A stretch of DNA of 64,000 bases from Ornithodoros turicata (lineage: Eukaryota > Arthropoda > Arachnida > Ixodida > Argasidae): the NCBI RefSeq assembly GCF_037126465.1, contig NW_026999293.1, positions 372,001-436,000 on the forward strand, in the 5' to 3' direction. Position numbers and translations under genes: made by a program. Positions 45,819 to 56,353 of the stretch are shown here, one piece after another. Each line of letters starts with the position of its first letter. Within the stretch, counting starts at the first letter, position 1. The notes below the pieces were generated by a model that saw nothing but the letters and a program-made list of their open reading frames with translations, had not been told where the DNA came from and made no database searches.

Positions 45819-48522
45819 CAGGGATGGGCATAAATACATTTTTTATGTATTTAAATATAAATGCAAACTACCATTGATTTCGTCGTATTTAAATATAAAT
45901 ACAAAATACTTTCAATTTTCGTGTATTTAAATACAAGATATAAATACAGTATTTTAAATACTGTATCTACATGCGTAAATACGGTGATCAAGCTAAGGGA
46001 TCACGCCAATTCAAGTAGTGCCATTTTAACTACAGTCAGCGCAAGCAGACACAATTGTACCACGTTTGTTATCGTTTATTTTGTTACTTGTAACGTCAAA
46101 TCATTATCAACTTTTATTTTATTTTGACATCACTGCCCGATTTCAATACCAGCAGCTTCTCAAACATGCCATCCTCAAGACGTCTCCTGTTAGGCCGCAG
46201 TACGAGATTTGCAAACGAAAATAGTCTTTCTACAGGAGCCGAAGAACAGAGGTTGGTGTTATGCTTCACGAAAACGCCCAGTACCACCGGGAAGTCCGAC
46301 AGCATTGTTATGTCTGTCCTGGGATCCTGATCCTCTAAGTAACGCAGAACCTCCAGGTGGGTGCTGTTTCCATCGCCATCTTCCTTCGGCGAGCTTTCGT
46401 CGAAGCTGAAGAAGTCGTCCTCAGTAGGTGTTGGTTCCGCACGTTCCGTTTCACCTTCCATGGTAGCAGCCTGCTGCTCCGCAGCTCTCAGAAGCAGCTC
46501 CGTCACCTTCCTCTTGCGCTCTGCTCCATCGTTCGATACCCACCTTGTCTTAAAAAAAACGGATGCGAGGCAGCCGCGACGATTGATGTGTCATCCAGTA
46601 AGTTGAGGAAGTTGCAGAACCTTGTTTGAAGACCCTGTACAAGTGCGTGGGCAATCGGTCGGCAAGCGCTCAGGTTCACGTTGCAGTTGAAGGCGTCCAG
46701 CTTTGCTTTCAATGTCATTATGATGGGGAGAAACTCCCCATAAAAGCAGTCTTTGCTGGACTGAAGCCGGTCAAGCGCTGCAGCAAAGAGAGAAAAAAAA
46801 AAGACATTACTACAAATAAGATAACACCATTACCGCAATTTAGCAAAGCTCGTTCTCTTGGTACTGATTCTAACCAATCATAAAAAGACAAGGTAATCAA
46901 CATTGTTCATGGTGTTCCGCTACGAAAGCATCTACGTAACTAACCAGCAGCAACTGGATGAAGCAGTCGGTGATATTCGTCCACGAAGTCCATCTCCGCT
47001 TCACGGAACAACAGAAGCACCAGGCGCTGAGCTACCTCTGGGAGCCGTTCCTTGCAGACTTGCAGGGGCATCAAAAAACGAATTCCAGCGAGTAGGGCAT
47101 GGCGTCGGAAGCACCCGGCCGATAACTTCCTTCGGAACTTCAGCGCTCTTAGGACGATGCGAGGCAGCCCAATACTTCGCGCACTTTGCGATGCACGAGG
47201 TGTGTAGCCTTTCGCAGGCAGGGTTTTGCGCAATGGCCCGCTTGACGTCTGTCGTAGCGATCAAGCTCAGTGTGTGACAGGCACACCTGATGTGACGGGA
47301 TAGCACAGCCTCGGAGATGTCTTCGAATTCCGCCGCGGGTTCTTCACCATCATCTGCGTGGAACAGACGACCAAATAACTCCCTTAACTAATATACGATG
47401 CGGCATAGGCATGTATACTACAACAGCTGCGTGCTACATAGTAAGAACAAATAGCGTTGTGGTTACCATCGTCGTCAGTAAGACGTATCTGAATGCCGTA
47501 CTCCTTGAAGGCCTTGACGAAGTTGGAGCCATTGTCTGTTACCGTCGAGGAGATCTTTTCAAGAGAAATGCCGTATTCCTCACAGATGTCTTGGAGCAGT
47601 TCTGCCACTCTGTCGTAGGAATGGATCCCAGTAAATCGCCTGCATGCCAGCGCACACGAGCCCCTGGCTAGGGTTAGAGGTTCGATCTGTAACGGAGAAG
47701 GAAGGGCGAAATGTGGAAGCTGTCATAATACGACAGAGCCGATCGAGCACCATACCCAGTGAGCAGTCATTCCCATGTAGCTTTTAGTAGTAGTGGACCA
47801 CACATCAGCTGTAAGACACACGAAAGGCACTTTCTGCAGTCTTTCTCTAACCGCTGACAAGTGCATGACGTGGGCATCATCAATCCGTTGACCCAACGTT
47901 CTCCGGGACATGACCTCCACAGAAGGGCAAATTGCTGAAAAGGAGGTCCAATGCAATATTAATATGTGGTACGTGTTGTTTCTCACTTTTCATGAACTCA
48001 CCTCGAATAAAGCGCAGAAACTCCGGCTGGTCCACAAGCTGGAGGGATTGGAGGCCTGTTACAATGAAATCCTTCAACAGGCTGTCGAAATCATGCTGGG
48101 TGACAGGCCTGAGCAAAAATTCTGTCATTCATGCTTGTTTTGCTTCTTTGGGCCCATCGAGATGGCTGACATCACTAATTTTTCGTTTCGGCCTGGCATT
48201 TACTGCATCTTCGTACTGGGTCAAGAGCACTGGGTGTGATCGCTGTGTCGAAGGAAGGCAAGAAACCCAATTAGTACCTTTTAATCACTTGAAACATAAC
48301 ACATTCACAGTGAAACTGAATATGCAACAAGAGTAAACACAACAAGGAATTTTGTATACATACCTTGAGGTGCAGCTTGAAATTTGATGTTGCTGAATAT
48401 GAGCCTTTTATGATCGTTCTACACGACTCGCATCGCGCTTGCACGGACTTTCCATCCTCGATGACCACGGTGAAAAACTTGCCATCCAAAATTGTTCGTC
48501 TCATCGCAGCCATCGTTGCCAA
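45819..48522 (-). mobile_element. Autonomous-type hAT transposon, right end not found
   Basis: CAGGGATGGGCATAAATAC at 45819 is a hAT-type terminus. The AT-rich subterminal region has repeated TATTTAAATA dyads. The transposase gene fills 46114-48522 on the minus strand. No matching TGCCCATCCCTG end was seen to the right, up to 49200, so the element is truncated or its end has decayed. Confidence 0.75.
46114..48522 (-). pseudogene. hAT transposase (BED zinc finger, RNase H-like core, hATC), multi-exon, damaged
   Basis: Exon 1 (48522-48364, 53 codons) encodes a BED finger (CESC followed by a distal SNFKLHLK helix) and ends at a GTATGT donor. Further minus-strand blocks are: LRPVTQHDFDSLLKDFIVTG (about 48110-48040), the first catalytic Asp in CLTADVWSTTTKSYMG (about 47825-47775), the second in STVTDNGSNFVKAF (about 47550-47505), RCACHTLSL and CPTRWNSFFDA (about 47285 and 47085), and the C-terminal hATC dimerisation domain with SAPVERLFSFANLV (about 46245-46200), stop at 46114. 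An in-frame TGA just before the MTEFLL block and several frame changes mean either several small introns or a dead gene. The product would cut and paste hAT elements, possibly including the neighbour at 45277-45776. Confidence 0.85.
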
Positions 48523-49193
48523 CCTACGCGTAGCTGGTAGCTAACGGTCCATGCTTTTCCCCAGTTCCTTATATAGGGTCACATCTTCGTTCGGGCAACG
48601 GGGGTCTTTCAACCTGAGTTCTCCGTACCGTTGACAAGAAGTTCACAGTTCTATAGCTATGCATACCTAAGCAGACACATTCTTCTTAAAATACCAAAGC
48701 AAACCAGCCCTTTGTGATCACACGGAGATTTTGCCATATAAGCCCTCTTGTTCTCTTGGACAACAAGGCTCCATGAACCTGGATTTTCCACCAATTATTT
48801 TTCGTGGAATGCTACAGCGAGTCAGGCTTTTGTGCCCTCAAGAAGTTTTTCACAGCTCCTGGCAATACATTCCATCCACAGACAAAGCGAACCAGACTCC
48901 TCGCTCGAGACAGTTTACGTCTTTTGTGAACCCTTCCGCTGGCTTACAACGTCTAGCTTACTACGCTTGCTTACTACGCTTACTGCATTGTAGAAGACAG
49001 GGGGGGGGGAATTCGAGGTAAGGGGGGGCATTGAGATAAAGTAAAAGCTCGTTAATTTGCACCTCATTAATTTGAATTGCTGGTTAATTCGCAAAGTCAT
49101 CATGGTTGACTTCAAAATCTGCAAAGACTGCGAGGCAAAGTCGCAAATTGGAGGAAGCAAAGTTATCATGGTACCGCCATATACATCAATGTA
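48523..49193. other. Intron or intergenic, nothing recognised
   Basis: It includes a short poly-G run (about 49002-49010) and no conserved frame. Confidence 0.35.
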
Positions 49194-49745
49194 CCGTATT
49201 TTCACGCGTATTAGCCGCACCGCAGATAAGCCACAGGACTCGTTTTTAGATACATTTTGAATTTTTTTTTAAAGATAAGCCGCACTCGCAGATAAGCCGC
49301 GGGTAATACGACGCGACTGCTTTGTGTGCTAAACTAGTGATGCACATACAAAATCAATAGACTTTATCGCTATGAAAACGGGTATCATTTATTCGACAGA
49401 AAAAAAGGCTAACATCAGAAATATTACAGAGCGGCTCACTAAGACATGTTCCAGGAGACATGATTCACTGTCACCCCTTTCGTTAAAGCTGCATGGAGGA
49501 ATGTATCCGGAAGGTCGGACCACTTGAATATGGACCCGTCCCTGTTCGGTATTGTTCGTGCACTGGCAGGGCGTTCCTGTTCCGAAAAACATGACGCACT
49601 GTCTGCCCTTTCGTTTCATCCAGGGTATTGGGAAAATACCAGGAAAGATAGTCATCAGATAAGCCGCACCCACGCATAAGCCGCAGAGCGTCCGCGAAAA
49701 CAAAAAATCTCTCATAAGCCGCGGCTAATACGCGTGAAAATACGG
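49194..49745. mobile_element. TA-flanked element with GATAAGCCGC repeats (552 bp)
   Basis: TA at 49192-49193 and 49746-49747 flanks perfect inverted ends CCGTATTTTCACGCGTATTA, which extend through GCCGC. The interior carries many (G/C)ATAAGCCGC motifs in the same and opposite sense. A 108-codon minus frame inside is not recognised as a protein. Confidence 0.8.
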
Positions 49746-51384
49746 TATGCGAGTACGGTGTACAAATCAGCTCCGCTACGGATAATTTGAACTGTGCGCC
49801 CACAATTGCACGCTGCCGTTGTCGGCTTTCCAGGTTCAAACTGTGCACCAAGGTACTATTTCTGCCAATCAGCAGACACCACGGAATGCATCTTCTCCTC
49901 CTCTTCCCTTCTTTACGAAGGGCCATTATTCTTTTTTCGGGATCGTGTCTGCGTTGCTGTCATCGTTCCACGTGCACAGTGTCGCTTATTAGCTCACGAG
50001 TGGAGTATTGAGTGCGGAGACAGTGCTCATTGCGTTGCACATGCTGGTGTGCGCGCATGAGTGCAGGTCAGTCCGTGCATAATATTAAACCCCGAGATTA
50101 GGGAACACGAGGGGACCGACACAACACGGAGTCTCAAGAAGTCAGTCCAGCAACAATTACAAACTTTTTTCCTCATTGACGAAGTGTGGATGAACACACC
50201 CGACAGGAGTCCGACGTCAAGGCAGAAGGGATAGTTACTGCAGCCATGCGCGACGTGCTCCAAGATGCTTGGGAACTGTCTGTTCTAAACTACCATAAGA
50301 AGTTCTAAAGTGTCATAAGATGGACCTGCGGACAGCGCCACGGATGAGGAAGAGGAGGGGTTGCGACTGCTGACGTTAAAAATGGAGGTGCACCGAACTT
50401 CATGCACTTTTTCTTAGCTTTGAGGGAGGTCAAGACTAAGCACTACAGCACGTGCATGCAAACGAAGCTTGACCGTGCTTTGTTTTAACAGTCGAAGGCA
50501 AAACTCACTAACTGGTTTATTTCGCAAATAAAATTTTGGACTGTTCATCGTGCACTCCTGCTTTATCTAGCACATAAACTTCCGTTCTAGACAGTTGGCT
50601 GGTGCGTGGTTGCCAAAACATGGTTGGTAAAAAATGTAGATGGCCCACCTATTTGTTTTGTTGTGCCTGCTTCTATCTTCCAGTTATTTGAAAGCCTCAG
50701 AAGCGGATTGCCTCTTCAATTTTGAGTGGGGGGGGGGGGGGGGTCTTAGTGACAGGAGCGGAAAATATCTCAAGAAGAAAAAGTGAAACGGCATAAAAGA
50801 TTGTCGGCACCCTAGCAGCTTCTCCTCTCTGCCTGTGCAGGAACGCATATTAATTAGTTCACCTTCACTCGAGCGATACCATCTTGACGGCACAAAAGAC
50901 CGCATAAAGACGAGGCCTTCCCTAAAAGTACATTCGTGCGCGTTGTGCTTTCTCCAGTTTGTCAGCGTGCACTGAGTTAAAAAAAAATAAGCTCAGCTAC
51001 GAAGCGTAGAAAGTTTACCAGGTGGTATTCAAAATGCGCAAGTGATACATGATGTTTTTCGAACCTCATGCTGTTAGGAAAAAGAACAACATGGAGAGAG
51101 GAAAGACAGATGAATGGAGAACATCTTCATGGAAAAGCGTGACAAAAGGCAGCAAAATGGTTCTTAATCTCGCAGCAAGAGCACGTGAGCGAGAGAAACA
51201 GCAGAGAATGTTTTTCCTCGAGATATTTCTTCCACCAAGGAGAGTGCAGGTGAGAGGGGTCACTGATTGCACCAGGGGATTGAATTCGAAGCATGCAATT
51301 TTTCAGAAGTGCTGCCGTCGCCTGTTGGGAGTGGGCGGGATTCGGTCGAAGGACTGCCTCGAGGAATGCTTCAGTTCTGTATGT
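49746..51384. other. Intron or intergenic; poly-G tract at 50728-50743
   Basis: No gene recognised. A 16-base G run, prone to slippage and strand-asymmetric structure, is the only notable motif. Confidence 0.35.
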
Positions 51385-52700
51385 GGCTGAACGAATTGGT
51401 AGATGACTGTTGGGTTTCAATCATCCATAAATAACGCCACCTCCAACGCACGCGCCACATTTTTGTACGACGTTGCTGCGGCCTGAACTCGTTGACACAA
51501 CGAAGTCCGTTCCCGCAGATTTTGGTCGGAGAGCGAATTGTCGCGCAAACGAGGAACAGCCGGAAAATCCTGTTCTCCTCCTCCCCCACCCCTCATGTTG
51601 CATGTGTTATCAACTGCATATTCTGTCCATTTGCTCTTCGTTCCTGCCGTGCTGAGTCTGCTACCTGCGTCGATGATGACCACAATGGTCGAGTGTCCGA
51701 AGGTCCTGTACTCTTAAAGGTTCACCAAAATGCAAAAACTTGATACCGAAAGAATGTCAGTGTTTCAATTAGTCTAATGCCAGAAAGATTAGTTCACACA
51801 GCGCTACTGTTTAGAAGAAAACGCAATGAAAGCAGAACGTCAGTGAATGGTATCCCCAGGAGGCAAGGATTGGCAGAGGGGCAGCAGGAAAAGCAGGCGC
51901 ATATGTGTTGTAGGTGCGTGTATTTGGAACTGGTCTGGTTGAAGTGTTGTGTATATGAGTGGCATGGTGTGCACTGCTCATTTTTCAGTACCGATTCCCT
52001 GAATGGTACCCGCAACAGTTCTCGCAAATGTCCGACTGACGACATATATCTTCGGACAGCGATGCCCGTCTGCTTTTCAATGCGCACCACATTTTTCGAC
52101 GGGACTGCTCCCTGGTGTGACACACACTTGCACGCGCAGAATGGTCTAAAAACACTGATGCATGAGCTGAAACGAGGTTTGGCACTGGACCAATAAAGAG
52201 TCCGGTGGAATTTATTTTGTGGCTCCGTAGCGTAGTAACGTGCACGAAATCGGCGTACCGTGCAACCTTGTTCTTGCATTTTAGTGTCCCTTTAATACAT
52301 GCTGCTTTCAGTGCAACAGCTGTGTCTCACAATGGGTTCACCTCAAAATGGGGTTGTGCTGTGGATGATGCTATCCACACACGCATCGCATTGGCCCCCC
52401 AACTGTACTTTGTGTTACGCAGTGGCTGCAAGGTCAGTGATCATAAGAGAAGCACAACGCTAGTGTTCGCACCCTGATCGTCCTCAAGACTCTGTTCATA
52501 GCCAGTGAGATCGGCACTCAGTGGTCAACATTTTGTTTAAAAAATTCCGCGTCAGCACATCAAAGCAACTGTGGCTATGAGCGATGAAACAGACGTGGAC
52601 AGATGCAGAGAGGACAGCTGGGCAGAAAGGAGTGTGTGTGTGTGTGGGGGGGGGGGGGGTTAGTGTGCATCCTGGGCCGACTTCAGGGGGAACTGTGCCG
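51385..52700 (+). other. Possible gutted zinc-finger gene duplicate
   Basis: 51390-51480 (GGTAGATGACTGTTGGGTTTC...) resembles 56190-56260, the intron just before the zinc-finger exon. 52590-52700 (GAAAGGAGTG..., ATCCTGGGCCGACTTCAGGG) resembles 59440-59510, the 3' UTR of that gene. Nothing with fingers lies between; the TTAA element at 51718-52291 sits there instead. Together this suggests a third duplicate whose finger exon has been lost. Confidence 0.35.
51718..52291. mobile_element. TTAA-type non-autonomous element, family C copy 2 (574 bp)
   Basis: Intact TTAA on both sides (51714-51717, 52292-52295). The ends are AGGTTCACCAAAATGCAA and, reverse-complemented, AGGGACACTAAAATGCAAG. It is the sister of 44654-45240. 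The 139-codon frame across it is not conserved in the sister and is not a gene. Confidence 0.75.
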
Positions 52701-53039
52701 ACATTCGTCTAGAAAGTCAGTCAGTGGTCGTAATGACGGGGACAGAATATACACGTTGTACCTGATCCATCCTCAAAAGTTTGGTCACAGTCAGATAAAG
52801 GTTATAATATGTTATATTACCTTTATTTTACGTGTATTTATTTGCAGGTCTGTGTTGTGGGCTTGACCTTTCAGTCTCAATGTAACTCTGAAAGAAAAAG
52901 GTAAAACATAGTAGGTGTTAAATTTTTTTTATCGGACCTTTACAATTTGTCATGATAATGAGGGAGAAATACACGGTGCGCCTGTGGGGAGGAAATCGTT
53001 CCCTAGAAAAGCAGTCACAAAGTGAGGACGTCACCTTCA

Positions 53040-53516
53040 TTTCATTTTTCATTTCATTTCATTTATTCATCAGGTCTCACTTAGTACACAACATTATATT
53101 AACAGGCCCGCCTCAGTCTGTGGGGCTTGTGACACAGGGACCGACATCAGCAGCGCTTACCTGGAGCATGAAAACTATAATACGTGATATTGCTGTATGT
53201 TACATAAAATATATGAAACCGGCACGATTGACCTCATATGTTCCAGATGATCAGGAGCGAAACAAATTAAATGAAAGCAAATTGAAGCACCCAGCAACTG
53301 TCTTCAGACACGGGAAAAAAAACTTCACAAAGGCTACCTGAAATGGAGATTTCTTAAATGTGCTGTCAAGTCTTGCTTGCGTTGGGTGGTGAAAATTTCA
53401 TTGGGCAGCTCGTTAAAAATCCTAAATCCTAAAATCATACTAGCGAGTGGCATAATAACGGCTGTGGACTGTATCAAACTGTCTGCGCTGTTAATGCCAG
53501 ATTTCTGCAATTTCAG
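53040..53516. other. (TTTCA)n-like tract and intron sequence upstream of the finger pseudogene
   Basis: A TTTCATTTCATTTATTCA microsatellite occurs at 53040-53072. A minus-strand frame (about 53334-53561) ending FNELPNEIF... faintly recalls a LINE C-terminus but is too weak to call. TTCTGCAATTTCAG at 53503-53516 is the same acceptor as at 56353. Confidence 0.4.
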
Positions 53517-55205
53517 TAGCAAGAGGAAAGGAGTGGTAGGCTCCATATTAAGGTCGAGCACTTTCGATCAAGCATCTCCAGGTGTCACTTCTTTGAATGC
53601 ACAGTTGGAGATCAGCACAACCACAGTTGGATCACAACTCAAAAACTCTGCGCCGATCACTACCAACGATTGACACACTGAGCAACCTTCAGACCGAGTG
53701 AAAGTCAAGAGGCAGGCAAACCATCAACTTTAGACCACAAGAAAAACATGCTGTATAAGTGCAGCATTTGTTTCGCCACATGCGTGGACACTCGCCACAT
53801 GGTACTTCATCACAAAACTCGTAAAACAAAAAGATTTACTTGCGACGCGTGTTCCGCGAAATTCAGTCGTGCATCAACTCTGCGGGTGCATGCAAAGTGT
53901 TGCGCCGGAGAATGGTTCCACGATTCCACGATGTGTGTACTTGCGTGCACATCAAGCACGCACAAGAGCGATCTCTGCCCTGCAGAATCCAGCCACAATA
54001 TGCGCCTGCGGCATCACAGGCACTCACACATGGGCAAGAAGTTGTTCAAGTGTGATCTCTGTCCTGCACAGTTCCACCAAAGCGTGGGCTTGTCACATCA
54101 CAAGCGAGAACACACAGGCATGGGGCCATACAGATGTGATCTCTGCCCTGCAGAGTTCGGCAAAAGCAGGAAATTTTCGAGACCACAAGAGAACACACGC
54201 GAGTGAGAGGCCATACAAGTGCGATCTCAATCCTCAAGCACAATGCTCAAGTATCACAAGCGAAAACATACAGGCGAGAAACCCTTTAAGTGCGATCTCT
54301 GTCCCGCAGAATTCAGTCATAGGACAGCTCTGACGTGTCACAAGCGAAAACACACGGGTGAGAAGCCCTACAAGTGGGATATCTGTATTGCAGAGTTCAG
54401 CTTCAGTGCGAGCCTGTTGTATCACAAGCGAAAACACATGGGCGAGAAGTCCTATAAGTGTGATCTCTGTACAGCGGAGTTCACCCAGAGTTTTAGCCTG
54501 TCGTGCCACAGGCGTAAACACACTGGTGAGAAGCCCTTCAAGTGCGACCTCTGTCTTGCAGAGTTCAGCTGTAGCGCGAATTTCGCGCGCCACAGGCGGA
54601 CACACACAGGCGAGAAGCCATACAAGTGCAATCTCTGCCCTGCAGTGTTCAACCACAGGACGGCACTGTCACATCAGAAGCACACACACATGGGAGAAAA
54701 GCCGCACAAGTGCGACCTCTGTCCTGCAGAGTTCAGCACAAGGGCAGGCCTGCGGCGTGACAGGCGGACACACATGGACGAGAAGCCATACAAGTGCGAC
54801 CTCTGTCTTGCTGAGTTCGGCCAGGGTGAGAGGCTGTCGTATCACAAGCGAAAACACACTGGCGAGAATCCCGGTAAGTGCGACCCCTGTGTTGCAGAGC
54901 TGAGCCAGAGCGCAAGCCTGTCATGTGACAAGCAAGAACGTGTGGGCGAGAAGCCCCACAAGTGCGATCTCTGCACCGCAGAGTTCACCCTGAAGGGCAG
55001 CCTGACTCGCTACAAGCGAAAACACACAGGTGAGAAGCCCTACAAGTGCGGTGTCTGTAGTTCAGCTGTAGTGGGATCATGTTGCGCCACAGGTGCACAC
55101 ACACATATGGGCGAGAAGCGACACAAGTGCAATCTGTCCTGCACAGTTAGTCATATCAGGACGCTGCGGCGTCACAAGCAAAAACACGCAGGCGATAAGC
55201 CCTAA
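53517..55205 (+). pseudogene. C2H2 zinc-finger exon, decayed paralogue of the gene at 56354
   Basis: It aligns block by block with the exon at 56354: same acceptor, similar linker, then an atypical pair of fingers, then fingers of the form YKCDLCPAEF...H...H with TGEKP linkers. In the exon-entry phase there is a stop within the first eight codons (GAG TGG TAG). Between 54160 and 54240 two frame changes occur (GKSRKFSR, then SERPYKCDLN, then MLKYHKRKH). About eleven finger units follow to 55205, several missing ligands: W for Cys in KWDIC, D for His in RRDRRTH and SCDKQER, Y for His in TRYKRKH. If expressed, an internal ATG at 53748 could start a shorter protein, but the frame changes argue for a pseudogene. 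Confidence 0.75.
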
Positions 55206-55524
55206 CCCCTGTTCTGCAGAGTTCACGCACAGCATGGAATTGCAGTGTCACGAGCGGACACACACGGACGAGAAGCCCTACAAGTTCAATCTCAGTTCCT
55301 GCGAGCTTGAGCGAGAGCACAAACCTCCAGGGCTACCACAAGGGGGACCTACGTGGGCGTGCGAGGTGCAACCTCTGTCCCGCAGAGTTCAGCCACAGCA
55401 CACATGTACGTGCAGCAGTGATTCAGTGATTCCTTTGATGAAAAATTTGGGAGTGACACTGCGGTTCTCCCGGGCAGCCTGCATCTCCGCAACTCCCTCT
55501 AGATAGAGTCATGCAAGTGAAGTC

Positions 55525-55530
55525 AATAAA
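55525..55530 (+). terminator. Polyadenylation signal of the zinc-finger pseudogene
   Basis: AATAAA in GTCAATAAAATTATTG about 320 nt past the last finger, at the place expected for the 3' end of the paralogue. Confidence 0.45.
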
Positions 55531-56353
55531 ATTATTGTTTCCTCAACACCCACTCAACCATCGTGACCCATTCCACATACATCAAGTGCCAGTGTGCAAA
55601 TTTTTGTTTGTCCTTGGCGGAGGAAATGTCTCCGATGGAGAGGCGGACACGTTGATCAACGTGTTTTTATTAACATCTTAAACACGAGGAGCACTTTTGT
55701 TGCTGAGAAATATTAGATGCTGCACTGCCTTCCTTGACCGTGTATATTGCTATAGGAGCGTTACTCATGTATAGCGGTAGGTAAATGTCCCTTGTGTGGC
55801 ATGATATATTGAATACATTTTTAAAGGATCCCGAGGGAGCCCTGCCTTGGGCACTCTCGTGGGTATTGTTTGTTTGTTAAGAGTGGATGGTCTCGTCAGA
55901 ATCTCAGTCGGCAAACACTGTTTCGCACGAGGCAAAGCAGCAAGGTAACCACCACCTAGCATCAAACCTGCGAATAGGGGAAGTGAAACCCCGTTTCAAA
56001 CCATGCTCACAGGCAGCCGAACTGTTGCCGGCATACAGCAGCGATTGCCCACCCACTCAAAAATCACACGATTGGGCCAAGTCTTGGGGCTCAGCTGACA
56101 GAGTTTAAAAACTGGGCCCTGCACAATGCAAGAAAAAACAAGTTTTTGACGATACTGCCGTTCTTTGGTGGGAGAAGGTGGGATGAATGGTAGATGACTG
56201 TTTGGTTTCGCTCTCTCGTAAATAATGTGGCCTCTGATATGGCCCTATATTTTTGTGCAATATTGTGCCTTAGCTCCGTGAGCAAACGTTATGCTTATGT
56301 CAGTCGACTACAAAACTGTCTGCGCTCTCAATGTCCACATTCTGCAATTTCAG
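55531..56353. other. Intergenic or intron between the finger paralogues
   Basis: No gene. 56180-56353 is intron sequence shared with the other duplicates and ends in the acceptor TTCTGCAATTTCAG. Confidence 0.4.

Noticed and set aside
46124..47277. Several plus-strand frames of 60-124 codons
   Set aside because: They are antisense shadows of the hAT transposase on the minus strand.
51777..52279. Frames of 139 and 161 codons on opposite strands
   Set aside because: Both lie within the TTAA element 51718-52291 and are not preserved in its sister at 44654-45240.
53334..53561. LINE C-terminus on the minus strand (FNELPNEIF)
   Set aside because: The similarity covers about ten residues only, and the segment is explained as intron plus the start of the zinc-finger pseudogene exon.
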